Assembly: GCA_905233695.1 (NCBI GenBank)
Contig: CAJODN010000005.1
Location: forward strand, 36,849 to 100,848
Source: an uncultured Lachnospiraceae bacterium
GTDB taxonomy: Bacteria > Bacillota > Clostridia > Lachnospirales > Lachnospiraceae
Length of the DNA stretch: 64,000 bases
Direction: 5' to 3'
The first letter of the stretch is position 1. Every line of letters starts with the position of its first letter. Shown here one piece after another: positions 36,235 to 45,469 of this stretch. Below the pieces are notes generated by a model that saw nothing but the letters and a program-made list of their open reading frames with translations, was not told the origin of the DNA and did no database searches. A program made the translations under genes and the position numbers.

Positions 36235-37896
36235 CTAGAATATCCTGTTCATCGCCGAGAATATACCTCGTATACCCGCCCTGGTGATGTTGGAGCTTAT
36301 GCCCACTCCATAGGTCACCTTACCACTCTTCGAATTCTTCATCTTGATATATGCGGCGGCCTTGGCATGAGCGCCTCTCGTAAGTGCATGCTCCGAATAA
36401 TCCTCTACGCTGAAGTCTATCTCCGGCACGCACTGTCTTATGGCCGTCTTAAGTGCGTCGATAGGTCCGTTACCGTCGGCCTCAGAGTGCATCTCCTTAC
36501 CCATATACTTAAAGTCTACCGATACATTGGCGTCATCATTCTTAGACCTGTCGTCCACATCAACGAATATAAGCTCGAAGGGCTCCTTCTTCTCAAGGTA
36601 TTCCGCCTTGAAAGCCGTCATAATAGTCTCAGGCTTAACCTCTCCGCCCTTCTCTTCCGATATCTTCTGAACAACCTTGGCGAACTCGCGTTGCATTTCC
36701 TTGGGAAGCTTGAAGCCATAGATTGTATCCATAACAAATGCTACGCCGCCCTTGCCGGACTGTGAATTAATCCTGACAACGGGCTCATACTCTCTACCGA
36801 TATCCGCAGGATCGATTGGAAGATAAGGAACCTGCCAATGCTCTCCGCCTCTTTCCTTGAGAGCCTTGATTCCCTTATTAATTGCGTCTTGATGAGAGCC
36901 TGAAAATGCGGTAAATACAAGCTGTCCCGCATAAGGATGTCTCATATCAACTTCCATCTTGCAGCAACGTTCATATATCTCAACAATCTCTTTTATATCT
37001 TCAATATTAAGGTTGGGGTTGATGCCTTGACTGAACATATTATATGCAATGGTAAGAATGTCAACATTACCTGTTCTTTCACCGTTACCCAGAAGTGTTC
37101 CCTCAACTCTGTCGGCTCCGGCCAGAAGCGCAAGCTCCGCAATTGCAACGCCGGTACCCCTGTCGTTATGAGGGTGGACTGATAATATAACATTTTCCCT
37201 ATCCTTAAAATGTGTACTCATCCACTCAATCTGGTCGGCGTATACATTAGGTGTATTCATCTCCACCGTCGCCGGAAGATTGAATATAATCGGGTTATCG
37301 TTGGGCTTTCCCCAAGCCTCTTGCACAGCGGTACAGATGTCAAGAGAGAAGTCAAGCTCCGTTCCCGTAAATGACTCGGGAGAATACTCCAGCTGAATAT
37401 TGCCCGCGAAATCCTTCATACCGTTCTTCACCATATTGGTTCCCGCCACGGCAATCTCTATTATCTCTTCTCTACTCATATTGAATACAACATCTCGCTG
37501 AAGTGTAGATGTGGAATTATATATGTGAAATATTACATTGGGAATTCCCTCTATTGCTTCGAATGTCTTATCAATTAATTCCTGTCTGCACTGACAGAGA
37601 ACCTGAACCTTAACGTCCTCCGGTATTCTTTTTTCTTCCACAAGCTTACGAAGGAAATCATATTCGATTCGGCTGGCAGCCGGGAATCCTATCTCAATCT
37701 CCTTGAAGCCGAGGCGAAGAAGAAGCTCGAACATTTCCATTTTCTCGTCAACATTCATAGGCTCAATCAGTGCCTGGTTGCCATCGCGAAGATCCACACT
37801 GCACCAAAGCGGTGCCTTCTCTATTTCCTTATCCGGCCAAGTCCTCTCCGGGAAGTTTACAACCGGATTTTTCTTATATCTTTTGTAGTTTAACAT
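36235..37896 (-). CDS. leuA: 2-isopropylmalate synthase (long LeuA form)
   Basis: 553 residues. The TIM-barrel HMGL domain (about 30-300) begins CSVDLRDGNQALIEPM and has HPHNDRGTGVAIAE for metal binding and LLGNGERTGNVD. The C-terminal LeuA dimer/allosteric domain (about 430-553) should give leucine feedback. It belongs to the longer class seen in Mycobacterium and many Clostridia. ATG 37896 is preferred over GTG 37899 because AGAGG is 7 nt upstream. First committed step of leucine synthesis. Other leu genes are absent; it follows an HPr-like gene by about 40 nt. Confidence 0.95.
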   Translation of the reverse strand: MLNYKRYKKNPVVNFPERTWPDKEIEKAPLWCSVDLRDGNQALIEPMNVDEKMEMFELLLRLGFKEIEIGFPAASRIEYDFLRKLVEEKRIPEDVKVQVLCQCRQELIDKTFEAIEGIPNVIFHIYNSTSTLQRDVVFNMSREEIIEIAVAGTNMVKNGMKDFAGNIQLEYSPESFTGTELDFSLDICTAVQEAWGKPNDNPIIFNLPATVEMNTPNVYADQIEWMSTHFKDRENVILSVHPHNDRGTGVAIAELALLAGADRVEGTLLGNGERTGNVDILTIAYNMFSQGINPNLNIEDIKEIVEIYERCCKMEVDMRHPYAGQLVFTAFSGSHQDAINKGIKALKERGGEHWQVPYLPIDPADIGREYEPVVRINSQSGKGGVAFVMDTIYGFKLPKEMQREFAKVVQKISEEKGGEVKPETIMTAFKAEYLEKKEPFELIFVDVDDRSKNDDANVSVDFKYMGKEMHSEADGNGPIDALKTAIRQCVPEIDFSVEDYSEHALTRGAHAKAAAYIKMKNSKSGKVTYGVGISSNITRAGIRGIFSAMNRIF

Positions 37897-37935
37897 CACA
37901 TTTCCTCTTTTCTGTACAATTATTCTGTAAATATT

Positions 37936-38208
37936 CTAAAATTCATCGAAATTACTTTCGATAAGTTCTACCAGTGCGAACAGCGCCTTTTCTTCTTCTT
38001 CGCCGTCGCAGATAATCTCAATCTCCTGTCCCGCCTGCACGCTTGCCCCAAGGACACTCAGCATTGATTTCGCATTTGCCTCATAATTATCCTTGTACTT
38101 GAATCTGATATCTGTGTTCGTATACTTAATTGCCTCATCACAGAGCTTACCCGCGGCTCCCATATGAAGCCCCGACAGATTGGTTATTGTTATCTTCCTG
38201 CTTACCAT
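37936..38208 (-). CDS. HPr-like phosphocarrier family protein, Arg17 missing
   Basis: 90 residues, HPr fold. His15 is present (LSGLHMGAAGKL), but the conserved Arg17 of the HARPA motif is Gly; the regulatory serine is Ser48 in NAKSMLSVLGA. The acidic C-terminus (EEEEKA and NFDEF) is unusual. HPr moves phosphate from Enzyme I to PTS permeases via His15 and, when serine-phosphorylated, acts with CcpA. Losing Arg17 should weaken His phosphorylation, so a regulatory (Crh-like) or specialised role is possible. No PTS genes are in the window. GAGGAAG supports the start. It sits between cdaR and leuA. Confidence 0.82.
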   Translation of the reverse strand: MVSRKITITNLSGLHMGAAGKLCDEAIKYTNTDIRFKYKDNYEANAKSMLSVLGASVQAGQEIEIICDGEEEEKALFALVELIESNFDEF

Positions 38209-38219
38209 TAGTTCTTCCT

Positions 38220-39446
38220 CTATTCTAAGATTAGTTTTGTCGTAGCCGTCTTCATCTGATACTCATCATCAAGAATCAAATCCACCGCCACGGAATGCGT
38301 ACCCTTGGAAAGTCCGCTTGCGTCAACATATCCGCTTATTTTCTTCTCGTCTAATTTATCAAGATCCTGCGGAAGCGCAGTTATGTCTACATCGACGTAA
38401 TCATCATCGAACTTGCCCTTTAACTTATTGGCAAGATTATTAATAGTCAAATTGTCGGTAGATATCTTGAATGTCCGCGTTGTCTTATTACCGACACCAA
38501 CCTTAATCTTAACCATGGAGTCATCGGCATTAAGTACCTTGACATTGGTCGGCAAATATTGATTAATATCAACCGTCGTCTCAAAGTCGGACGTAATGTT
38601 ACTTAGGTTAACAACATTACCCGGAATTACAACCTCCGACACCTTATTAAGATCTCGCGATTCTCCCTTGATAACCACATGACCGGGAGCGGTCACAATA
38701 TAAGACAGCGTCAGTCCGTCCGCCAATTGTCCCGACGTCTCAACCTTAATAGGAATATCCTTAACCATACAGATCTGCGCCGTGACCTTAACCTTGTCTT
38801 TACTGAAGTCAAGCTTGGTGGTGTCAACCTGGTTACCCTTATTGTCGATTGCGGTTAATGCCACTTCACCCGACACATCGCTGTTGGCATCATCAACCGG
38901 AAGTATTGCCTCCACGGACGCTATAGAAGATATTACATCCTCCGGTCCGTATACCGTAACCGTCTTGGTGTCAGATTTTACTTCCTCTACACCGTATCCG
39001 TCTGCCGGCTTACCGGATGTCTTCGGCACAATGGTAAACTGGTTCGACTTAGCCTTACCGATATTCACTTCCATCCGATATGTCTTGGTGGGAATTGTTA
39101 CGGCATCCTCGAACTTCGTTGCCCATACCGTTACCGGCACGTACTTGTTATCCTCTATGTACGACATATCCGCCACTGCCTCAAAGTCGTCTCCCGTCAA
39201 CTGTTCGAGAACAGATCTCTTAGCCGATACACGAAATGTCACAGTGTCTCCCGACACTATTTCATAGTATTTACCCTGATCCAAAATAGTCTCTTGATTA
39301 ATAACATTCACATTGGTTGTAAATGTCCTGGTCTGATTGGGATCGTTAAAATTCATTACAAGGAACCATAGTCCAATCGCAAATAAAAGCGCCAGAATCT
39401 TAAGTCCTAAGTTGTTAAGGAAAATGTTCTTAAGTCTAGTTTTCAT
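38220..39446 (-). CDS. cdaR: YbbR-domain protein, CdaA regulator
   Basis: 408 residues: a short cytoplasmic start, one membrane helix (about 12-32), then three or four extracellular YbbR repeats of about 85 residues, visible as recurring VTVYGPEDVISS and VVIKGESRDLNK patterns. YbbR (CdaR) binds the diadenylate cyclase CdaA and modulates c-di-AMP output. Its start overlaps the cdaA stop by 11 nt with GGAGG inside cdaA, so translation is coupled. Confidence 0.92.
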   Translation of the reverse strand: MKTRLKNIFLNNLGLKILALLFAIGLWFLVMNFNDPNQTRTFTTNVNVINQETILDQGKYYEIVSGDTVTFRVSAKRSVLEQLTGDDFEAVADMSYIEDNKYVPVTVWATKFEDAVTIPTKTYRMEVNIGKAKSNQFTIVPKTSGKPADGYGVEEVKSDTKTVTVYGPEDVISSIASVEAILPVDDANSDVSGEVALTAIDNKGNQVDTTKLDFSKDKVKVTAQICMVKDIPIKVETSGQLADGLTLSYIVTAPGHVVIKGESRDLNKVSEVVIPGNVVNLSNITSDFETTVDINQYLPTNVKVLNADDSMVKIKVGVGNKTTRTFKISTDNLTINNLANKLKGKFDDDYVDVDITALPQDLDKLDEKKISGYVDASGLSKGTHSVAVDLILDDEYQMKTATTKLILE

Positions 39447-40332
39447 GCGAAGACCTCCTTTTCAAAAAGGATGTCGGTCGCTTATCTTCATCCACTTCCT
39501 CAGGCATCTGGATGCCTCTAAGAAGCTCTTTTAGATTCTCCCGTGAAATGTCATGAGTAAGAATACCGTCATTCGTCACAGACACTTTGCCGGTCTCTTC
39601 CGACACGATAATGGTCGTCGCATCCGTAGCCTCGCTGATACCGAGAGCCGCTCTGTGACGCGTACCCAGTTCTTTGCTTATATTCTTACTGTCCGATATG
39701 GGAAGATAGCATGTGGCCGCAACCACTCTGTCTCCCTTGACAATTACAGCACCGTCATGAAGTGGTGTGTTTTTCTCGAAAATGTTAATAAGAAGCTGAC
39801 TCGACAGAACAGAATCAAGTCGTATTCCCGTCCTCTCATATTCCGTAAGCTTAACCTGATTCTCAATAACTATTAATGCTCCTGTCTTGACTGCTCCCAT
39901 TTCGTATGAAGCTTTCACCATGTCATTTAACGTCTTATCGCTGAAACGTTTCTCACCGCTTTTACCAAGTCCCATATTACGGAACATACTGCTTAGACTT
40001 CTTGAACCGATACCGTCAAGCGCCTTCCTAAGCTCCGGCTGGAATAAAATTACGACTGCGATAAGCGCAACACTTAAGAGCTTCTCTCCGAGCCAGAGTA
40101 TCGTACTCATCTGAAGAATTGCCGCAATTATAAAGAAGAAAATGATAATAAGAATTCCCTTAAGGAGAGTCCATGCTCTTGAATTCTTACACCACACAAG
40201 TAATCTGTAGAAGCAGAAAGCCAGAATTAAGACTTCAATTACATCTATAAGATTAATATCCGGAACATACAGTCCAAGATAGTCGGCTGTCCATGAATCA
40301 ACTTTTGTCTTAATGTTATTTAATAAATCCAA
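39436..40332 (-). CDS. cdaA: Membrane diadenylate cyclase CdaA
   Basis: 298 residues. Three N-terminal membrane helices (about 30-95), then the DAC domain with catalytic DGA at 193-195 and RHR at 225-227. It makes c-di-AMP from two ATP; the nucleotide controls potassium and osmolyte balance and wall integrity. In many Firmicutes the order is cdaA-cdaR-glmM; here an HPr-like gene and leuA follow. The start codon is TTG (40332) with AAAGGAG 7 nt upstream. Confidence 0.95.
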   Translation of the reverse strand: MDLLNNIKTKVDSWTADYLGLYVPDINLIDVIEVLILAFCFYRLLVWCKNSRAWTLLKGILIIIFFFIIAAILQMSTILWLGEKLLSVALIAVVILFQPELRKALDGIGSRSLSSMFRNMGLGKSGEKRFSDKTLNDMVKASYEMGAVKTGALIVIENQVKLTEYERTGIRLDSVLSSQLLINIFEKNTPLHDGAVIVKGDRVVAATCYLPISDSKNISKELGTRHRAALGISEATDATTIIVSEETGKVSVTNDGILTHDISRENLKELLRGIQMPEEVDEDKRPTSFLKRRSSHEN

Positions 40333-40368
40333 CTTTCTTCTCCTTTCCCGGTTTTTATTGAACCCCTT

Positions 40369-41370
40369 TTATCCATCCGCCTCATCTGTTACGTCGTCGG
40401 GATCTTTTTCCTTTCTGTCTACCCTTCTTCTAATCTTATGATAGTCCTTCTTGGCGTCGGTTATTCTTGTGATTCTCTTCTCTTCCCTGGCAAGTTCAAT
40501 CTTAGGTATTGCCGTTACATAGTACAGGTAATCGTCATCCTCGAACTGCACCTTCTCTATTCTCTCATAGTCGAGATCTCTGAACACGAATATCATTATC
40601 ACACCTACGGCCACGGCTATAACATTTGCCAGAATAAGAAGCGGCACCTTACCGATGTTACCGGTCATAATGTATCCGAGCATCATAATTACCATTTCCG
40701 CAAATACACCCGATACAATTGACACTGCATAGGCATGCTTAATCTTACAGTCCTTCACAAGTACAATTATAACAAATAAAGCAATAAGTGCTACAACGTA
40801 TACATAGAAAAGAGGATTCACAATCATCCTCTTGGATATCACATCAATAACCGATATGTCCTGTCCTTCTTCGATAAAAAGCGACGCATTCTCCCGAATA
40901 ACCTTAAGATAAAACGACAAGACACCACCGCATATAACGGGTGTCACGTCGGAAAGCTTACCGCAAAGAGCCGACACAAGCACGATGGGGTATGGAAGCT
41001 GTACCTGCAAGAAAACGGGGGCATAATTAATATTGAACATATGGGTTGCACCGTAGAACATGCTAAGCACATAAGACGCCAGCATAAACAAGAGAAATAC
41101 TACGGCCACCTGCACGGACAAGCCTGTCAAATGAACGAAAATATATGACATAACAATTAGTCCGCCTGCCCTAAAAGGTATGAATGCACATCCTATTGCA
41201 AGCACAAAGGCGACAATAGGATTCTTAAGAATTGTAACATATCCAAAGTAATAATTAATTATTAAAAAACTTGCAAAGGTAAGTGCACCTTTACCGACTA
41301 TTTTCAGCCACGTACTGTTATGCAGTATAAAGCTCCTGGCGGCGTCTCTTACCTTAATTGTCTTATCCAT
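40369..41370 (-). CDS. Multi-pass membrane protein of unknown function
   Basis: 333 residues with about eight hydrophobic helices (28-45, 50-68, 72-108, 130-160, 190-212, 220-245 and 250-272 are the clearest) and a charged cytoplasmic tail of about 60 residues ending in acidic residues. No family is recognised from motifs. It lies 36 nt upstream of cdaA and 2 nt downstream of a small membrane protein, in one transcript with the c-di-AMP genes; involvement in that pathway or in potassium or osmolyte sensing is only a context guess. Confidence 0.7.
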   Translation of the reverse strand: MDKTIKVRDAARSFILHNSTWLKIVGKGALTFASFLIINYYFGYVTILKNPIVAFVLAIGCAFIPFRAGGLIVMSYIFVHLTGLSVQVAVVFLLFMLASYVLSMFYGATHMFNINYAPVFLQVQLPYPIVLVSALCGKLSDVTPVICGGVLSFYLKVIRENASLFIEEGQDISVIDVISKRMIVNPLFYVYVVALIALFVIIVLVKDCKIKHAYAVSIVSGVFAEMVIMMLGYIMTGNIGKVPLLILANVIAVAVGVIMIFVFRDLDYERIEKVQFEDDDYLYYVTAIPKIELAREEKRITRITDAKKDYHKIRRRVDRKEKDPDDVTDEADG

Positions 41371-41372
41371 AA

Positions 41373-41765
41373 TCAGGATTCTTCCTCGTACATTTTGTCT
41401 AATACTCTATATTGTTCTTCGAGATAATCATTCTTCTTCTTACTTTCATCGTATAATTGCCCAACACGTCTCTTAGCGTACCTCGAATAAAAATATATAT
41501 GGAAAACGAATCCGACCGCAGCAACTACCGAGAATATAATCCACGAAAAAGTGCTGATTCCTTCGGGATTAAGTACAAACACAACACAAAGTGCAACCAC
41601 TATATAAAGAAGTCCAAGTATCACGGAAAGGATTGTTCCAACTACAGAAAACATCCCAACGTAACTCTTCTTATCGTGTCTTGCTACAGTCTTGTAATCG
41701 TCTCTTTCATTTTTCTCGAAAATGGCCATCTTGGTCATCTGACGAGTACGTTCAACATCAATCAT
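41373..41765 (-). CDS. Small membrane protein, probably leaderless
   Basis: 130 residues from ATG 41765: a cytoplasmic start, two membrane helices (about 38-65 and 72-95) and a basic/acidic coiled-coil tail. No family is recognised. The frame is open back to 41825, but a good promoter (TTGTTA-18 nt-TATAAT) ends only 8 nt before ATG 41765, so transcription should begin at or next to the start codon, and no ribosome site is present. First gene of the run leading to cdaA. Confidence 0.65.
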   Translation of the reverse strand: MIDVERTRQMTKMAIFEKNERDDYKTVARHDKKSYVGMFSVVGTILSVILGLLYIVVALCVVFVLNPEGISTFSWIIFSVVAAVGFVFHIYFYSRYAKRRVGQLYDESKKKNDYLEEQYRVLDKMYEEES

Positions 41766-41772
41766 AGAACAT

Positions 41773-41802
41773 ATTATAACATAGCCTACTTCCCTATAAC
41801 AA
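41773..41802 (-). promoter_or_regulatory. Sigma-A promoter giving a leaderless transcript
   Basis: Minus strand TTGTTA (41802-41797), 18 nt, TATAAT (41778-41773). The expected start point, 7-8 nt downstream, coincides with the A of ATG 41765. Confidence 0.72.
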
Positions 41803-41813
41803 GTGATTGGATA

Positions 41814-41841
41814 TTGATTTTTCATTATAATATGATATAAT
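41814..41841 (+). promoter_or_regulatory. Promoter of plsC
   Basis: TTGATT (41814-41819), 16 nt, TATAAT (41836-41841); about 45 nt before the plsC ATG, which has AAAGG 9 nt upstream. Divergent from the minus-strand promoter 12 bp away. Confidence 0.65.
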
Positions 41842-41885
41842 TCGTCATTGGTATATTGAGATACTGATATCGAAAGGTCGATAAT

Positions 41886-42665
41886 ATGATAAGATTTATA
41901 ATCACACTTATATATGTAATTCTATTTTTAATCCTCGGACTTCCCGTAATGCTCGTGGAATGGATTGTGGGCAAATTCAACAGACACGCAGGAGATATCG
42001 CCTCTCTTCGTACAGTTCAGTGGGGCTTTAAATGCTGTCTGTTCTTAAGCGGTGTTAAGACAGAGATACAAGGACTCGAGAATCTTCCGACGGATCCGGA
42101 AAAGCCGGTACTCTTCGTCGGTAACCACAACGGCTTCTTCGACGTAATGATTATGTATACACTTTTTCATGAGAGAACGGGATTCATTGCCAAGAAGTCA
42201 TTCAAAAAAGTTCCTTCACTGAACCTTTGGATGATGAGGCTATACTGCTTGTTCCTTGATAGGCACGATACGAAGCAGGGACTTAAGATAATTCTTACGG
42301 CTATAGATTATGTGAAAGAAGGAATTTCTATATTCGTATTCCCTGAGGGAACGCGTTCTAAGGATGGAAATATGTTGCCATTTAAGGCCGGTGCATTCAA
42401 GATTGCTACGAAGACGGGATGTCCTATAATTCCTGTTGTACTTAGCGGTACGGCCGATATATTCGAGAATCACTTGCCGCTTATCAGAGCGCAGAGGATA
42501 CCTGTGATAATCGGAGAGCCGATAGATCCCAATTCTCTTGAGAAGGAAGATAAGAAGCATATAGCTGATTATACGAAAAATATCATGCAGGGGATACTGG
42601 ATGAGAATAATGCCAGGCTTGAAGATATCAGGGGCGGGCAGAAGAAAATAGAGAGTAAACAGTAG
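41886..42665 (+). CDS. plsC: 1-acyl-sn-glycerol-3-phosphate acyltransferase
   Basis: 259 residues. N-terminal membrane segment (about 2-25), acyltransferase motif I NHNGFFD (HX4D), the FLDRHD segment (motif II region) and motif III FPEGTRSKDG. It acylates lysophosphatidate to phosphatidate in phospholipid synthesis at the inner membrane face. Basic C-terminal tail. Plus strand, single gene, convergent with murF. Confidence 0.93.
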   Translation: MIRFIITLIYVILFLILGLPVMLVEWIVGKFNRHAGDIASLRTVQWGFKCCLFLSGVKTEIQGLENLPTDPEKPVLFVGNHNGFFDVMIMYTLFHERTGFIAKKSFKKVPSLNLWMMRLYCLFLDRHDTKQGLKIILTAIDYVKEGISIFVFPEGTRSKDGNMLPFKAGAFKIATKTGCPIIPVVLSGTADIFENHLPLIRAQRIPVIIGEPIDPNSLEKEDKKHIADYTKNIMQGILDENNARLEDIRGGQKKIESKQ

Positions 42666-42674
42666 TTTTCTGCC

Positions 42675-42740
42675 GAGTGCTTCTAAGTATAATTCTTATG
42701 ACTTCGCTGATGTTTCTGCGCTAAGAATCTGTAAGCACTC
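42675..42740. terminator. Hairpin after plsC, possibly a bidirectional end
   Basis: GAGTGCTT (42675-42682) pairs with AAGCACTC (42733-42740) and ATTCTTA (42692-42698) with TAAGAAT (42722-42728). It starts 10 nt after the plsC stop. There is no U-tract, so it resembles the 3'-end palindromes in position but not in sequence. A second hairpin CGATTA/TAATCG lies at 42778-42806. Nothing else is visible up to the murF stop. Confidence 0.5.
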
Positions 42741-42920
42741 AAGGTCTATGTCGCTAGTCACATATGACGGGAACCGACGATTAATCCTCCGTCCGGTCAG
42801 TAATCGCCTTCTCGCGACGTCCATGTCGCTCGATTCCCTCGCTGAATTGATTGCTAACATATTCTAAAGCTTGAACCAAGGCTTCAGTCATAAAATTACA
42901 CTTAGAAACACCGTCAGTAA

Positions 42921-44315
42921 TTATCTCTTTAGCTCTTCAACTATCTGTGGAAACTCCATGAAATGGGATGCCTTAACCAGTATCGTATCCCCTTCTTGTA
43001 CAGTCGGCTTTAGATCTGCAATTAAATCTTCCTTCGCATTGTCGCCGGTATAGGCCTTGGCAACACCCTTAAAGTCTGTCGTATCTGACAACGCATCTAC
43101 TATAGTCTTAGATAAATCACCTGCCGTGTATACAATATCAATATTATTCTCAATTACGCTCATGTAAAGGTCTCTGTGAAGTGTCACTTCGTCAGCTCCG
43201 AGTTCACCCATATCACCGAGAACTGCTATCTTTCTTCCCTTCGCTTTACCGAGGATAGAAAGTCCCGCCCTCATTGACATTGGGTTGGCGTTGTAGCAAT
43301 CATCTATTATTGTCATTCCGTTTACATCAATAAAATTATTACGACCTGCTATCGTGGAGAAGGATGCTATTCCGTTAATTATATGCTCTGTGCTTTCATG
43401 AAGAACGTGTCCTGCTGCAACAGCCGCCATAGCATTCTTAACGTTATGCTCTCCGGGAATCGGGACGATAACTTCGCCCTCCACATTACCGGCGAACTTA
43501 ACCTTGGATCCTTCAAGACCGAGATTGTCTATTGACACTGCTTGATACATTGCCGGCTCCGTATCGGAATCCTTAGGAATTCCGCTGTATGTGACAATCG
43601 TTCCTCCGTTCGGAAGGTCGCTTTCCTTAATTGTCATAAGCTTATCGTCGTCGGCACTTACTATTACGGTTGCGTCCTTAGTTAAATACTTGAAGACCTC
43701 TGTCTTAGCCTTAAGCACACCGTCTCTGTCGTGCAGATTCTCAAGGTGGCATTCTCCGATGCATGTATAGATTACAACATCGGGCTTCGCGATATCGCCG
43801 AGTATGTCCATTTCCCCGAAATCGGAAATACCCATCTCAACAACAGCTACCTCGTGCTCTTCCTTGATAGATAGAATCGTAAGAGGAAGCCCCATATCAT
43901 TATTGAGGTTACCTTCCGTCTTCAATACCTTGTACTCCTCTGAGAGTACACTAGATGTCATCTCCTTGGTGGTAGTCTTACCGACCGAGCCTATGATTCC
44001 GACAACGGGAATTGTAAGACATTTCCTATAATAAGTTGCAAGGGCCCTAAGTGCCGCAGGAGTTGAGTCAACGAGAATGTAAGGACCGTTGTAATCGCCC
44101 TCCTTCTCTACAATAGCACCGAGGGCTCCCTTCTCATAAGTCGAGTTAACAAGGTCATGACCATCCACACGGTTACCTTTTATTGCAATAAAAACGTAGT
44201 TCTCCAAAATCTTACGATTGTCGATTACTACGCCTTGTGCTTCTATATCCGAAAAATCACCGCACAGCTTACCGTTAACGGCGGCCGCTATCTCTCTAAG
44301 TGTCATATTCTTCAT
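42921..44315 (-). CDS. murF: UDP-MurNAc-tripeptide:D-Ala-D-Ala ligase
   Basis: 464 residues with the three Mur ligase domains: N-terminal UDP-binding (1-~85), central ATPase with GSVGKTTTKEMTS (about 108-120), and a C-terminal domain starting near 320 with IDDCYNANPMSM. It adds D-alanyl-D-alanine to the UDP-muramyl tripeptide, completing the pentapeptide. AGGAG lies 7 nt before the ATG. It follows ddl, which makes its substrate, by 3 nt. Confidence 0.96.
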   Translation of the reverse strand: MKNMTLREIAAAVNGKLCGDFSDIEAQGVVIDNRKILENYVFIAIKGNRVDGHDLVNSTYEKGALGAIVEKEGDYNGPYILVDSTPAALRALATYYRKCLTIPVVGIIGSVGKTTTKEMTSSVLSEEYKVLKTEGNLNNDMGLPLTILSIKEEHEVAVVEMGISDFGEMDILGDIAKPDVVIYTCIGECHLENLHDRDGVLKAKTEVFKYLTKDATVIVSADDDKLMTIKESDLPNGGTIVTYSGIPKDSDTEPAMYQAVSIDNLGLEGSKVKFAGNVEGEVIVPIPGEHNVKNAMAAVAAGHVLHESTEHIINGIASFSTIAGRNNFIDVNGMTIIDDCYNANPMSMRAGLSILGKAKGRKIAVLGDMGELGADEVTLHRDLYMSVIENNIDIVYTAGDLSKTIVDALSDTTDFKGVAKAYTGDNAKEDLIADLKPTVQEGDTILVKASHFMEFPQIVEELKR

Positions 44316-44318
44316 AAC

Positions 44319-45377
44319 TTAGCTCCTCTTATATCTCCTAAGGGATATCTTAATTATTTCCTCACACAGATCCGGATAGTCAATGCCTATACATGCCGCT
44401 TCCTGAGGAAGAAGACTTGTGGGCGTCATTCCCGGAAGAGTATTGGCCTCAAGACAATAGATCTCATTATTCTTGTCGAGAATAAAGTCCATTCTGGCAT
44501 AAGTGTCTATTCCGAGGCCTGCTGCCACTCGCTCTGCATATATCTGCATTCGGGAAGACGTCTCATCCGGAATATCGGCAGGGCATATCTCATCTGCCGC
44601 ACCCTTCTTGTATTTATTCTTATAATCGTAAAATCCCTCCTTGGGAACGATCTCGATAACAGGGAGGGCAACCCCATCGATAACTCCGACAGAGAACTCT
44701 CTTCCCTCAATATAGTCTTCTACAACGACCTCATTTTCCCATCTGAATGCCTCGTCTAAAGCATACTCGTATTCCATTATGTTATTAACGATGGACACAC
44801 CTATGGAAGACCCGCCGCAGCTTGGCTTAACAACGCAGGGAAACCTGGGAGAATCAACACTGGACTCGTCGAACCTCTCCTGTTTCTTCACCGAGAAGCC
44901 ACCCGGAAAAGGAACATCGTAGCCTCGAAGAAATTCCTTCGTCATACCTTTATCCATTGCAATCGCACTGCTTATATAATCATTGCCGGTGTATTTAACG
45001 CCAAGTAGATCGAATGCCGCCTGAATCCTTCCGTCTTCACCGTTCTCTCCGTGAAGACCGATAAACACAATATCAGCCATCTGGCAGAGTCTTATTACGT
45101 TAGGTCCGAAGAAATTGTCAGACTTGTCCTCACGGCTTTTCTTAATAGCTAATATATCCGGTGCATCAGTGGGAATATTGCCCACCTTAACACTGACTGT
45201 AGCACCTCTCTCGAATATTCCGGTAAGATCCTCTTCTTTATCGGAATAACCCATGAATACATCGAGAAGTATAACCTTATGTCCATTTTGTCTTAATGCC
45301 TTCGCAATAAGATCACCTGATTTGAAAGACACATCTCTCTCGGTGCTTAATCCTCCGGCCAAAACAACAATATTCAT
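44319..45377 (-). CDS. ddl: D-alanine--D-alanine ligase
   Basis: 352 residues, ATP-grasp fold. GGLSTERDVSFKSG near the start, HGENGEDGRIQAAFDLLG, KPSCGGSSIGVS for ATP binding and EANTLPGMTPTSLLPQEA for metal and substrate are all present. The longer insert near 35-90 fits the VanA-like/Ddl group of Clostridia. No vanH/vanX genes are nearby, so this is the housekeeping enzyme. GGAGTG site 7 nt upstream. Confidence 0.95.
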   Translation of the reverse strand: MNIVVLAGGLSTERDVSFKSGDLIAKALRQNGHKVILLDVFMGYSDKEEDLTGIFERGATVSVKVGNIPTDAPDILAIKKSREDKSDNFFGPNVIRLCQMADIVFIGLHGENGEDGRIQAAFDLLGVKYTGNDYISSAIAMDKGMTKEFLRGYDVPFPGGFSVKKQERFDESSVDSPRFPCVVKPSCGGSSIGVSIVNNIMEYEYALDEAFRWENEVVVEDYIEGREFSVGVIDGVALPVIEIVPKEGFYDYKNKYKKGAADEICPADIPDETSSRMQIYAERVAAGLGIDTYARMDFILDKNNEIYCLEANTLPGMTPTSLLPQEAACIGIDYPDLCEEIIKISLRRYKRS

Positions 45378-45469
45378 TATTTCACTCCTTCATATAATGC
45401 CTATATTAGTTTATAACATTTACGTCGGAGTGTCTAGTAATAAAAGCCAAAGTGACAAGTAAACGGAGC

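Noticed and set aside
44157..44759. 200-codon plus-strand frame
   Set aside because: Antisense to murF/ddl, no motifs; shadow.
44319..45377. Vancomycin-resistance ligase (VanA/VanB type)
   Set aside because: Paired with murF and lacking vanH, vanX and regulators; fits housekeeping Ddl.
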